Shown: positions 52,246 through 61,057, numbered from the stretch's first letter. The stretch is DNA of 64,000 nt from Akkermansiaceae bacterium (GCA_903827375.1 CAIKHZ010000315.1:1-64000); one strand, 5' to 3'. Numbers and translations: made by a program. The notes: a model not told the origin generated them from the letters alone.

Positions 52246-54674
52246 TTCTGGACTCCCAGTTGCGGAATCTTCATCTCTTCCAGTGAAACACTCAATGGAG
52301 GGCCAACCGGAATGAAAGCACCGGCTGTGCGGTTGCTCATCGGAAAATGACTCACCGCGATGGTCACCTTGCCACCTTTGAATTCATCGCGAAAATCAGT
52401 CCAGACGTGCCCGCCGCGAGGTTTTCTCCCTTCTCTCCGCCAAGCGGCAACGCCGACCCTCGAGTCTGACAGAAGCTTGCCGTTGATATAGATTGCATAA
52501 CCCTCACCCGAGTTGGCATGCACGCTGCCCGTGACCCTGATGCGGTAGCGGTAACTCTCCTTCAACGGCGGCAGATCAAAACTGCGGCGCATCAGCAACA
52601 CGTCCCCCTTGAATCCCGTTTTTGGCTCACTCCGCTTAGCGCTCTTGTACCAATCCGGGGTGGGGACCGGCGGTTCGTCACCTAGCACCCCGAACGGTGA
52701 CCCGCCGCTTTTCCAAGCGGCTTGCTTCACGTCAAAGTCGGGCGAAAACCACTTCTCCATGCCGGCCGGGCAGGTCAGTTTTAGGTCACTGATCCCCTTC
52801 CCTTTCTCATCGGTAGCTGGCAGATCAAAGCTATAGTAATCCCACAACATGCCATCGATATCTCCGCCGATAGGTTTCCAATCGTAGTCATGGATACCGG
52901 CCACACGGAAATATTCGGCAGCTTCGTCCAAGGTGTCATCTATATATGACGGCGTTCTTGTCGGCTTATCCCCCTTGAGCGCCTCCAACAATGACGGTTC
53001 ATATCGCGGACTGGTCACGAATGCCACCAACGCGCCATCCAAAATAATCGGTTTGACCGCCGCCAGCGAGGCGGCTTTCTGATCATCGGTCGGCCCTAGC
53101 TTCGCAGCATCAGCCGCCACTTTGGTGGCTGCTAACGCTTGCCTATCCGACGTCGAAACCTCCTCAGCCTTGCCGCCGAGCATACGCACCATGGCCCGCC
53201 CCATGGTCTCGCCGACGAGCATGTATGTCTCTGCATTGCGGTTGTAGTGATAGTCCTGTTCGCGGGGTGACTCGATCACTTCACGCCAGAAATCCCGGGT
53301 ATCAACCGATGCCACCGTGCCTGCAAACTCCGGATGCTGCTTGGGATCGCCCACTGCCATCTGGGCTTCCCAGACGCCTTTCCATGGCCCGTCACCCAGC
53401 TGGCACCCATGGAATCCGACCGTTGCCACGACCACCGGCATCTTCGGCACCCGAAACTCCTTGCGAAGGTCGTTGATGAGGTTAACCAAATTCTTCTCAT
53501 ATTCTTCCTTTGTCGAACCGCTGTCCTTATGTCCTTGAAACCAACCGAAGCCAGCTATCTCATAACCCTGCCCCTTGTAACCCGGTACAACCTTGTCAAT
53601 CTTGTCGAGCGTTTCATGAACCCCCTTGACCATCAAGCGGTACTCCAATCCTTCGTTTTCGTCAGCAGATTCCGCCCTGCCACTCGACGGCGGCCGGAAA
53701 TCAAAACCCAATGAGCGGTTTCCTTGCGCCGTCTTGATCAGCAATACCTGCTCGTCATGATAGGTACCCATGACATAACCAAATCCGAGTTCCGGGCCAA
53801 TCGATTTCCCATTGTTCGAGGTTGCGGAAAGCGGCGAACCAGCACCTTCCGGATGCAAACGGGCTTCCTTGTAAAACACGTCGTTGCGCATAGTCCATTT
53901 GCCAGCATCATCCAGCAGATAGGTGAATTTATGGTCCTGCTTCGTCACCGTCTCGAGGTCGCCCTTGCCCTCCAGGTCAACTTGCTCCAACCAGAACGCC
54001 GCTGAACCGCCCTTGAAGTAGGTGATCGTGATCGGATACCGCTTGCCCGGGTCTAGGGCCACCTTGGCGAGCACTGGCTTGCCGCCCGGTTCCTTGCGGT
54101 ACACCTCTTTGCCTTCGAGGAGAACGACATTGTGACTGCTGTCTTCAAATCCCGCATGAACGGTGTAGGTTCCGGCGGTCGGCACGTCAATGAATGCGCT
54201 AACAACCACTGTGTGAGGACCATCCATCGCAGGCAGTTTTTCGGACGCCGTCCCCAAGGCCACCGTGGCTGTCTTGGCGGGTGCCGATCTGGTGCAATCC
54301 ACCTTGACGTCGAAAGCTCCCTTGATGAGTGAGACCTTGGCGCCTTTCGAGGCGTTCGCATCGGCCGACTGATAGATACCATGAGCGGCGAGTCCGAAGC
54401 CGCCGATCGGCATGACGCCGGGGATAATGGCCGGATCAGCCGAGAGAAAAACACTCGGATAGAGCGGCCGGGCACCGCTGATATCCCCCATACCAACCAT
54501 GTTGGATTGTCCGGCAAGAATATATACCTTGACCGGCTTGGTGACATCACCCGGCTTGCCATCGGGCTTGGGCAAATTTACAGGAATGTCATTTGCCGCT
54601 GTGGCTTGAAGAACAAGTCCCGCCAGCGCTACTGCGGCGAACTTGCATAGGGATGTTCTGTGAGTCATGTTCAT
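52242..54674 (-). CDS. SASA esterase-like protein with inserted and C-terminal beta modules
   Basis: 810 residues with a signal peptide (FAAVALAGLVLQATAAN). The SASA nucleophile block VYILAGQSNMVGMGD is near residue 55. A PA14/CBM-like insert (about 115-260, with FIDVPTAGTYTVHAGFEDSS) splits the fold, which resumes with SIGPELGFGYVM, LLIKTAQGNRSLGFDF and FGWFQGHKDSGS. The C-terminal ~220 residues (HDYDW near 595, then WFSPDFDVKQAAWKSGGSPFG and YRIRVTGSVHANSGEGYAIYINGK) match the C-terminus of the large DUF6288-like protein. The shared module suggests a common ligand. It lies 57 bp after the transglutaminase-like gene. Confidence 0.8.
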   Translation of the reverse strand: MNMTHRTSLCKFAAVALAGLVLQATAANDIPVNLPKPDGKPGDVTKPVKVYILAGQSNMVGMGDISGARPLYPSVFLSADPAIIPGVMPIGGFGLAAHGIYQSADANASKGAKVSLIKGAFDVKVDCTRSAPAKTATVALGTASEKLPAMDGPHTVVVSAFIDVPTAGTYTVHAGFEDSSHNVVLLEGKEVYRKEPGGKPVLAKVALDPGKRYPITITYFKGGSAAFWLEQVDLEGKGDLETVTKQDHKFTYLLDDAGKWTMRNDVFYKEARLHPEGAGSPLSATSNNGKSIGPELGFGYVMGTYHDEQVLLIKTAQGNRSLGFDFRPPSSGRAESADENEGLEYRLMVKGVHETLDKIDKVVPGYKGQGYEIAGFGWFQGHKDSGSTKEEYEKNLVNLINDLRKEFRVPKMPVVVATVGFHGCQLGDGPWKGVWEAQMAVGDPKQHPEFAGTVASVDTRDFWREVIESPREQDYHYNRNAETYMLVGETMGRAMVRMLGGKAEEVSTSDRQALAATKVAADAAKLGPTDDQKAASLAAVKPIILDGALVAFVTSPRYEPSLLEALKGDKPTRTPSYIDDTLDEAAEYFRVAGIHDYDWKPIGGDIDGMLWDYYSFDLPATDEKGKGISDLKLTCPAGMEKWFSPDFDVKQAAWKSGGSPFGVLGDEPPVPTPDWYKSAKRSEPKTGFKGDVLLMRRSFDLPPLKESYRYRIRVTGSVHANSGEGYAIYINGKLLSDSRVGVAAWRREGRKPRGGHVWTDFRDEFKGGKVTIAVSHFPMSNRTAGAFIPVGPPLSVSLEEMKIPQLGVQK

Positions 54675-54731
54675 ATATTTTCTGCTAACTTGTCTTCGCT
54701 GCCAGATGTCACAATGCCAAATTCAAGATTT

Positions 54732-56846
54732 TCACTTCACCGGCCTGAGCGTGAATTCTTTGACGGTCACCCCGCGACTTCCGTCTTGGAGCATGAAGTG
54801 GATAACATTCTTGCCGCTGACCAAGGAGAGTCCTACCGGCTGGGTCTGCTGCCACTTGCCAACGGTGTAGGGCACCCCGATTTCAACCGGCTCTTTGGCA
54901 TCATTCGATGCAAACTGGAACTTCTGGCCTTCTTGTACTGTCACCACCGAGGCAGTCAGAGCGTACCCGCCAGCGTGCGCTGCCTCAACTGCGTACTCGG
55001 CCGTGAAGCCACCACCGCAATGCAATTGCATACCGCCCCCGAAACTCTTCATGGCCACCATGGGTCCCGTTGCCTTGCTGTAAGCCACTACCGGAATGAT
55101 CATGGCTCCGTCCGGTCCGACTGATACCTTCTGGTCCACTTCAGCCAATTTGGACTGCTCAACCTTGGCCTTTTGCTTCGACTCATTGGCCTCGGCAAGC
55201 TCCTGACCGAGCGGCCCTAACCCCACCGCCGTGGCCGCAATCGCAGCCGTTTGGTAGTGCGCCATGCCGCTCCAGAAGCCACCGGCGACGTGTTGACGGT
55301 CGTTGTATGCTTGCTCGCCAAGGGCGCGACTGATCCACTGTGCCCGCAGCACTTTCCTGTAATCTTGTGGTTTAGCCCGCGCCTGCGTCTCCAACAGAAA
55401 GTCTGACCCGCTTCGCGGAGTCTCATCCTTTTCCCACCAACTGTGCGGGAAACCCGCGCCGAGGTTAACCACCCAGCCTTTCGGCGTCCAATGACTCAGT
55501 GCAGCATGAGCGTGCTGGGTCACGCCCCAAGTCGGAATACCAAAACTGCGCAACATAAACCGCCCAAAGAACGCGCGACGGCCACACACTCCCCCATCCT
55601 TGATGATATTCTGATAGTTCTGGAGCGATGGCAGATCATACTTTTGGTTTTGTGAACCATACTGGACATCCGTCCTGACGGACATGGAGTAGCGCCAGCC
55701 ATAGTCCGGGTTATATATATGATCGGGCCGGTAGTTTCTGAGCATCTCTCGCCCCCATGCCAATATGGAATCCGGCGCATCGCAATCGACAACTTTCCGA
55801 TATTCCCAGACACTGAGGTTTCCAAAAACAGAATCCAACTCGCCATCGAGGCTCGCCTTTTCATAATGCAGATAGCGTTTCACTGGGTCAACGATTGCCG
55901 GCGCATTGACTTGGTCCTGAGGGTTGGATTGAGGGACCGGCACGGCATGTTCGAGACTGGTGGCCAGCGCCAAGCGCTGAAATGCCCCTTCGGAGGCCTT
56001 CTGGCTAGCATGTTGGATCGCCACGTATATCTCCATCGCCCGGCCGTACTTGCCGAACTTGGCACCTCCCGATTCGAGCATCTGTTTCATCAAGGCGGGG
56101 TCAGTCAAAAGCTTTTCTACCAGAGCCTCCTGCTCCTTACCCTGTTGGGCGAACCCGGCCAAGCCCTGCGGCGTCGCTTCGGCGAGGACGGCACACTTCA
56201 CGAGTTTCGCGTCCGATTGGTCACTCGATAGGAACGGCTCGATTGCCGTCAGGATGCCAGTGGCTGCCGCTTGCTCATCACTGCGTGCCTGGGCCAGGGC
56301 GGCCTGGGCTGCCTGATTCTCTTGGAGCACCCTCGGCTCGTCGATTTTCGCCTTGGCCACCGCATCCTGAGACTTCCTGAGTTCGATGGCTCCTTGGTCT
56401 CCGTCCGCCTTCGCCTTGGCTAACTCTTCCTGCGCTGCCTGCCGGGCTGCATCATCTTTCGCATGCTTGATCTTCTCCTGAGCAGCGGCCACAGCCTTGG
56501 CCGCTTTGCTGACCCAGCCCTTCCGATGCTCCAACAGACCCATCGGCTTCTGGTTGGCATCCAAGGCCGACTGCTTGGCGTTAGCCTCTGCCAAGGCCGC
56601 TTTGGTTGCACCACGGGCCTTCTCCAAAGCCGTCCTGTGCGGCTCGCTGACATTCGGCAGGGCTTTCCCAACTTCTGCCTGCAAGGCTTTGAGCAATTCG
56701 GCATATTTGGCTAACAACCTATCTCCTTCCGCAGTGAGCGAAGTCTCCACCTCAGCTTTCTTTGCGGCTGCAGTGACGTTCATAACACCCAATGGCATCA
56801 CCACCAGTAGGCACCCCATAACCAACAGTCTGTTCATTTTCATCAT
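54732..56846 (-). CDS. Transglutaminase-like cysteine enzyme with coiled-coil arm
   Basis: 704 residues. After a signal peptide (LLVMGCLLVVMPLGVMNVTAAA), residues about 35-200 are Ala/Lys/Glu/Gln-rich and strongly helical, probably a coiled coil. The core carries a transglutaminase/papain-like triad pattern: GGVCGRRAFFGRFMLRSFGIP with Cys421, QHAHAALSHW with His447, and Asn461 in VVNLGAG. A C-terminal beta domain (about 600-704, VQEGQKFQFASN through GVTVKEFTL) may bind sugar. It could cross-link or cleave protein, or act as a peptidase on glycoprotein; the reaction is not known. It is the first gene of the minus-strand locus that continues to 40.6 kb. Confidence 0.68.
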   Translation of the reverse strand: MMKMNRLLVMGCLLVVMPLGVMNVTAAAKKAEVETSLTAEGDRLLAKYAELLKALQAEVGKALPNVSEPHRTALEKARGATKAALAEANAKQSALDANQKPMGLLEHRKGWVSKAAKAVAAAQEKIKHAKDDAARQAAQEELAKAKADGDQGAIELRKSQDAVAKAKIDEPRVLQENQAAQAALAQARSDEQAAATGILTAIEPFLSSDQSDAKLVKCAVLAEATPQGLAGFAQQGKEQEALVEKLLTDPALMKQMLESGGAKFGKYGRAMEIYVAIQHASQKASEGAFQRLALATSLEHAVPVPQSNPQDQVNAPAIVDPVKRYLHYEKASLDGELDSVFGNLSVWEYRKVVDCDAPDSILAWGREMLRNYRPDHIYNPDYGWRYSMSVRTDVQYGSQNQKYDLPSLQNYQNIIKDGGVCGRRAFFGRFMLRSFGIPTWGVTQHAHAALSHWTPKGWVVNLGAGFPHSWWEKDETPRSGSDFLLETQARAKPQDYRKVLRAQWISRALGEQAYNDRQHVAGGFWSGMAHYQTAAIAATAVGLGPLGQELAEANESKQKAKVEQSKLAEVDQKVSVGPDGAMIIPVVAYSKATGPMVAMKSFGGGMQLHCGGGFTAEYAVEAAHAGGYALTASVVTVQEGQKFQFASNDAKEPVEIGVPYTVGKWQQTQPVGLSLVSGKNVIHFMLQDGSRGVTVKEFTLRPVK

Positions 56847-56977
56847 TTTGCTTGTTTTGGCAACGCCAATCCCAACCTAGCGCAGACGAGGATTGACCAT
56901 CTCACAGCACTCCTTGTCAAGGACGGTTTCTTTGCCAACCAACCCATCTACTGGGCTGGTCTAGAGGTTACCCGCGA

Positions 56978-57250
56978 ATGGCTTCTGGAGAGAATGATGA
57001 AAGGCAGTGGTATCAACACCTCGGAGCCGTTTTATACGGCCTTGTCGAAAGCCTCCCGCAAGAGATTTCGTATGATAGAGAACTGCGGGTTGCCAAGGCG
57101 GGACCGAGCCTGTTCACGAAGAAGCGTTATTGCGATTTCGAACTGGAGTTGGATTTCAAGATGGGCGCGAAGGCGAAGGCGAACAGCGACCGGTGGATCA
57201 GGTGTTTGGCAAGCCTGATTCGAAATGATCCCGGTTTGATGATTCACAAA
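56978..57250 (+). pseudogene. Remnant of a DUF1080 (LamG-fold) gene
   Basis: The frame at about 57095-57190 encodes FTKKRYCDFELELDFKMG followed by AKAKANS, the core strand of the 3-keto-disaccharide hydrolase (DUF1080) family, where a Gly-Val normally follows. Similarity stops there, and the adjacent frame continues briefly (GGSGVW), indicating a frameshift. The rest of the 148-codon ORF is not protein-like. It is debris between the accessory locus and the next genes. Confidence 0.5.
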
Positions 57251-57305
57251 TTGAGTGTTGGCAAGGTGGGGCGGATGGGTCATCTTGTCGGTGAACTCCT
57301 CCGTT

Positions 57306-57590
57306 ATGAAATCAAGACAACCCTTTCAAATTTCACGGGCAATCAGCAGACTCGCCTTCGCCATCATCGCCGCATCCACGACCAGTTGTGTGGTGGTGCC
57401 GCCGCCGACCCGCGTTGTCGTTAGACCTTATCATCCACACGACGTGGTGGTTCAAGCAGATGGTTACGTGGCAGTGCTTCCCGGCGAAGCGGTCATTCGT
57501 TTCTGGCACGGTGAGCGTTGCTGGTATTACCACGGCCGTTACTACCGCCGCCACCCCCACCGCCAAGGATACATCCTGATCCGCTCGTAA
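57306..57590 (+). CDS. Small lipoprotein of unknown function
   Basis: 94 residues from the ATG at 57306: a basic N-terminus, a hydrophobic run, a lipobox-like STTSC with Cys at about residue 28, and VVVPPPTRVVV. The tail is rich in His, Tyr and Arg (CWYYHGRYYRRHPHRQ). The composition is like small outer-membrane YXWGXW/HYR-type lipoproteins. It is located between gene debris and a hypothetical gene. Confidence 0.55.
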   Translation: MKSRQPFQISRAISRLAFAIIAASTTSCVVVPPPTRVVVRPYHPHDVVVQADGYVAVLPGEAVIRFWHGERCWYYHGRYYRRHPHRQGYILIRS

Positions 57591-57634
57591 TTCCTGGAGG
57601 TTCGAATCTGAGTCGCTGATCCAACCATTCTGCC

Positions 57635-58216
57635 ATGATCATCAATCCCGACCCGGAGAACTCTGTCCGCCTTGAGGCTCTGGCACAGCAGGCGAAACGG
57701 TACGCCCTGCACATGATGCGCAGCACGGGTAGTGTCCCGCCGACGGTGATCGCTGACACCGCGGACGGCTTCATTTTCTGCATGCCATCCGGGATGCCGG
57801 ATGAGGCGGCGAAAGACCGCTTCGCCGATATCGCAAGGTTCCTGGCCATCGCCCACAACGCCCGTGCCATCGTGATGGTGGTCGAGGCGTGGGTGAGGAT
57901 GGCCAAGCCCGGCATCCAGCTGGATACCGTCACGCCTCCGTCGCAGTCACCGGACCGCCAGGAGATGGTGGTGCTGATGCTGGAGGATCAGGCGCGGTCC
58001 TCCACCGGCTTGCTGCCAATCATGCGTGAAGATTCCGGGGTGTTCCGGGAATTTGGACAAAGCCCGGAGCTCAATTTCACTTCCACCACTGGCCGCTTCA
58101 CCGGACTGATGCCAAAGCACATGCCAAGTGCCGACGAGGTGGCCATGGCGAAGACCCAACTCCTGAAACTCGGGATGTGCGTGGTGAATCAGGGAAATGA
58201 TCCATCGCTGAATTGA
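57635..58216 (+). CDS. Hypothetical cytoplasmic protein
   Basis: 193 residues, no signal peptide or transmembrane segment, mixed alpha/beta, with a conserved-looking patch ARAIVMVVEAWVRM and PPSQSPDRQEMVVLMLED. I do not recognise the family. The EAW plus PDRQE pattern suggests a small intracellular enzyme or a plasmid/phage-type accessory gene, but this is only an impression. It follows the lipoprotein gene by 44 bp on the same strand and converges on accA. Confidence 0.6.
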   Translation: MIINPDPENSVRLEALAQQAKRYALHMMRSTGSVPPTVIADTADGFIFCMPSGMPDEAAKDRFADIARFLAIAHNARAIVMVVEAWVRMAKPGIQLDTVTPPSQSPDRQEMVVLMLEDQARSSTGLLPIMREDSGVFREFGQSPELNFTSTTGRFTGLMPKHMPSADEVAMAKTQLLKLGMCVVNQGNDPSLN

Positions 58217-58351
58217 AGGGATAGCCCGCAGCCACAGGACTGCGCTCGGGGGCGGCCTCAAGGTCGGCCTCTGTGGGCCGGGAGACACCGAATATTTACC
58301 CTCAGCCAAGGCGCCTGAAATGGAATATCCGCTACAGGGCACCTTTTGCGC

Positions 58352-58374
58352 AGCGACGGTCACAGACCGCCGCT
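58352..58374. repeat. REP-like hairpin between convergent genes
   Basis: AGCGACGGTC and GACCGCCGCT pair with a single mismatch around an ACA loop, 26 bp before the accA stop. It lies between convergent genes and resembles the 37.8-kb hairpins in style, though not in sequence. Confidence 0.45.
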
Positions 58375-58399
58375 ACAGAAAGTCTGACAGGACAGAGTC

Positions 58400-59353
58400 T
58401 CACTTACCGGTCCACTCGCCGAAGTTGCGGAACTTCTGATAGCGCTGGTCGAGCAGCGCGCCGATAGATAGATTTGCGAGTTCTGCGAGGTGACGCAAGA
58501 TACAATCTCGGAACGCGCTGGCTGCGGCGTGATGGTCGTAATGGGCACCACCAGTGGGTTCCTCAATGACATCATCGATGAGCCCAAGTTGTTTGAGATC
58601 GGGGGCGACGAGTTTCATGGCAGCCGCGGCTTCCGGGGCATGCTTGCGGTGTTTCCAAAGGATGGCAGCGCAACCTTCCGGACTGATGACCGAGTAGTAG
58701 GCATTTTCCATCATGATGACCCTGTCGGCTACACCGATGCCCAAGGCTCCTCCAGACCCTCCCTCGCCTAGAACCACAGCGATGGTGGGGACGCGCAACA
58801 GCATCATTTCGCGCAAATTGAAAGCGATGGACTCGGCGATGTTGCGTTCTTCGGCACCGATGCCGGGAAAGGCACCGGGGGTATCGATGAGAGTGATGAC
58901 GGGAAGGCCGAACTTCTCGGCAAGCTTCATCAAGCGCATCGCTTTGCGATAGCCTTCGGGGTGAGCGCTCCCAAAGTTGCGGCGGAGATTTTCCTTGGTA
59001 TTGCGGCCCTTTTGGTGTCCGACAATGACGACCCTCTGGCCTCCGATGCGGGCAAAGCCGCCGGGCATGGCGTGGTCGTCGCCAATGTGGCGGTCGCCGT
59101 GGAGTTCACAAAAATCAGTGAAGGCGTTAGCCACGTAGTCCAGCATAAACGGCCGGTTGGTGTGGCGGGCAATCTGAACACGCTGCCAGGGCGAAAGATT
59201 CTGATAGATCGAAGCTCGGGTATCGGCAAGTTGTCCCTCCAGAGTGGCCAACTCAGCGGAGAGGTCGAGGTTTGAAGAGATGGCTTTAGCGCGGAGTTTT
59301 TCCAACTCACGTTCGAGATCAGCGATGGGCTTTTCGAATTCGAGGACTTGCAT
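58400..59353 (-). CDS. accA: Acetyl-CoA carboxylase carboxyltransferase, alpha subunit
   Basis: Part of the enzyme making malonyl-CoA, the first committed step of fatty acid synthesis. 317 residues, matching the ~319 of E. coli. The N-terminal LEFEKPIADLERELEKLRAKA is followed by LSPWQRVQIARHTNRP, DRHIGDDHAMPGGFARIGG, GHQKGRNTKENLRRNFG, VITLIDTPGAFPGIGAEERN and GEGGSGGALGIGVADRVIM. The biotin/CoA-binding crotonase core is complete. The LysM gene lies 66 bp upstream on the same strand. Confidence 0.95.
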   Translation of the reverse strand: MQVLEFEKPIADLERELEKLRAKAISSNLDLSAELATLEGQLADTRASIYQNLSPWQRVQIARHTNRPFMLDYVANAFTDFCELHGDRHIGDDHAMPGGFARIGGQRVVIVGHQKGRNTKENLRRNFGSAHPEGYRKAMRLMKLAEKFGLPVITLIDTPGAFPGIGAEERNIAESIAFNLREMMLLRVPTIAVVLGEGGSGGALGIGVADRVIMMENAYYSVISPEGCAAILWKHRKHAPEAAAAMKLVAPDLKQLGLIDDVIEEPTGGAHYDHHAAASAFRDCILRHLAELANLSIGALLDQRYQKFRNFGEWTGK

Positions 59354-59419
59354 GAGGAAGGGGCGGATTTGCAGAATATAAATTTGGGTGACAAGCAGAG
59401 ATGGTCAGACCGCTAGCGC

Positions 59420-60409
59420 TCAATGAGCAGGGAGGCGAATTTCCACCGTGTTACCGACGCGGGTGAGCAGGAAAAGTTCCTCGACGTCGGGAGGACTCAG
59501 AAAAATACCGCGAGATCCCGCATCTTCCGCCGTATAGGCCCGGATTTGCAGCGGCAACTTGGCAAGCTGGATGGCTTTTCCAAGGGCCGGAGGGCCCTTG
59601 GCGTCCCCTTTGGCGTCCTTGACATCCCCTTTAGCGTCGGTTTTGGTTTTAGGTTTTATTTTCGGCTTGGTCTCAGTTTTGGCGTGAGGCTTGGCCTCAG
59701 GCTTGCTTCGGCGGGCGTCGATCTGACCGATTTTTGAGCTGATGGTGGTGTGCTGGCTGGTGAGTTTTCCGGCAGCATTGAGGTTTACGATGGGGTATTC
59801 GCAGATAAAACGACCGCCATCCCAGAGTGAGATCGACTTGCGTTGGGGTTCGATCAGGAGCCGGTATTCCAAGGGCATGACGAGCAGCTCCTCGCCGGGC
59901 ACGAGATTCTTGAGTTCCTGCAGACCATTGAGAAGCATCATGAAATCCAAGGTGGTTTTGTAATGGGCGGCGATTCCCAGAAACGAATCGCCGCGCTTGA
60001 CGATGTGGGTTTGTTTACCCGCCATCTGGTTGGTCGAGAGGATGTCATCGAGATTCATCTCACCGACAATGTGGCGGGCGATGGGCGCGGAGGATGAACT
60101 GGGGTAGATATTGACGACGGTATTGAGCTTGTCGCGAGCCTCGGCCAATTTGCCCAGCGCGATGAATTCGTGAGCTTTTTGAAACGTCTTCTCGCCGGGG
60201 TCAACGTCGGGCATTTCGGCCGCGTTGACGCTTTCAGTAAACTCAGCGTCAGGCTGCGGACTCATCACCACTGCGGGATTTGGCACGATCTTTTCAAACA
60301 CCCCACCCATTGGACGCACTGCCATGTGATAGGCAAACATGCCGGTGAAGCCGATGGCGCCGATGACGGCCGCAGCGGCTAGCAATTTGACGAAAGTCCA
60401 GAGGCTCAT
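59420..60409 (-). CDS. Membrane-anchored LysM protein with degenerate L,D-transpeptidase tail
   Basis: 329 residues. One N-terminal transmembrane helix (about 7-28), a short TPR-like region (EKTFQKAHEFIALGKLAEARD), then a LysM peptidoglycan-binding domain at about 143-181 (THIVKRGDSFLGIAAHY). A Lys/Pro-rich linker at about 231-275 follows. The C-terminus RGIFLSPPDVEELFLLTRVGNT is recognisable as the end of a YkuD catalytic domain. The catalytic SHGC motif is replaced by AGSRG, so no nucleophilic Cys or His remains. It is therefore probably a wall-binding structural or regulatory protein. It is flanked by accA and a conserved hypothetical gene on the same strand (14 bp). Confidence 0.7.
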   Translation of the reverse strand: MSLWTFVKLLAAAAVIGAIGFTGMFAYHMAVRPMGGVFEKIVPNPAVVMSPQPDAEFTESVNAAEMPDVDPGEKTFQKAHEFIALGKLAEARDKLNTVVNIYPSSSSAPIARHIVGEMNLDDILSTNQMAGKQTHIVKRGDSFLGIAAHYKTTLDFMMLLNGLQELKNLVPGEELLVMPLEYRLLIEPQRKSISLWDGGRFICEYPIVNLNAAGKLTSQHTTISSKIGQIDARRSKPEAKPHAKTETKPKIKPKTKTDAKGDVKDAKGDAKGPPALGKAIQLAKLPLQIRAYTAEDAGSRGIFLSPPDVEELFLLTRVGNTVEIRLPAH

Positions 60410-60423
60410 CGGCGATTCATGGC

Positions 60424-60960
60424 TCAGAGAAGTCCACGCCGCTTAAAATCAAACGCGTTGATCTCGTGCGAACGAATGATCATGTCAAAGGAAAACTTCA
60501 AAATCGCCACCTCCCAAGCATCATCCACCCCTTCAATGATTGCACGCGTCGGATTGCCCGTGCGCCGAATGTCTTCCAACACCCGCTCGCGTACCGCATC
60601 CATCGAATCGTGAATGATTTCCTCGTGAACCTGGCCCCGCCGGAATTGAAATCCGTATTGCAAAAACGCTAAATTCTTTCCCTCGCTGCGGAATTTGTCG
60701 ATCAATTCGTCCATCCGGGCTCGAGCTGTGGCGTCAAATCCCTCCAACTCAATTTCCCGGTAGGGAGCAGGCCGCAGGATGCGCGGACGCATCGCCTCGA
60801 CCTCGCCGGTGCGAATGCGCACCTGCCCGACCTGGTCCATCAACTCGCTGATGATTTGAAATTCAAAGCGCGTTTCGCCGAATGTTTCGATGCGCCGATC
60901 CGGCTCGCGCAGCACGCGGGTGGTTTCGAGAGCGTATTGGATGTCGTCGGGCGTGTGCAT
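60424..60960 (-). CDS. Conserved-looking hypothetical protein
   Basis: 178 residues from the ATG at 60958-60960 (MHTPDDIQYALETTRVLREP); the track start adds 65 residues that overlap the acpP terminator. The protein is soluble, acidic-basic balanced and helical, with patches VHEEIIHDSMDAVRERVLED and FSFDMIIRSHEINAFDFKRRG. No family is recognised. Its position between acpP and a wall protein and its tight spacing with the LysM gene suggest an envelope or lipid role. Confidence 0.65.
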   Translation of the reverse strand: MHTPDDIQYALETTRVLREPDRRIETFGETRFEFQIISELMDQVGQVRIRTGEVEAMRPRILRPAPYREIELEGFDATARARMDELIDKFRSEGKNLAFLQYGFQFRRGQVHEEIIHDSMDAVRERVLEDIRRTGNPTRAIIEGVDDAWEVAILKFSFDMIIRSHEINAFDFKRRGLL

Positions 60961-60998
60961 GGGTAAACCAATGTCCGGCAGAATGCCCGAATTGCAAA

Positions 60999-61036
60999 GA
61001 AAAGGGCGGACACCACCTGGGGAGTCCACCCTTTTC
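60999..61036 (-). terminator. Terminator of acpP
   Basis: On the minus strand AAAAGGGTGGAC pairs with GTCCGCCCTTTT with one A·C mismatch, followed by a T-rich tail. It lies 22 bp after the acpP stop and before the next gene. Confidence 0.75.
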
Positions 61037-61057
61037 AAAACAAACCGGCCGATGGTA

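Noticed and set aside
57590-57620. GGTTCGAATCTGAG resembles a tRNA T-loop
   Set aside because: The five-base stem does not pair and no acceptor, anticodon or D arm can be drawn around it.
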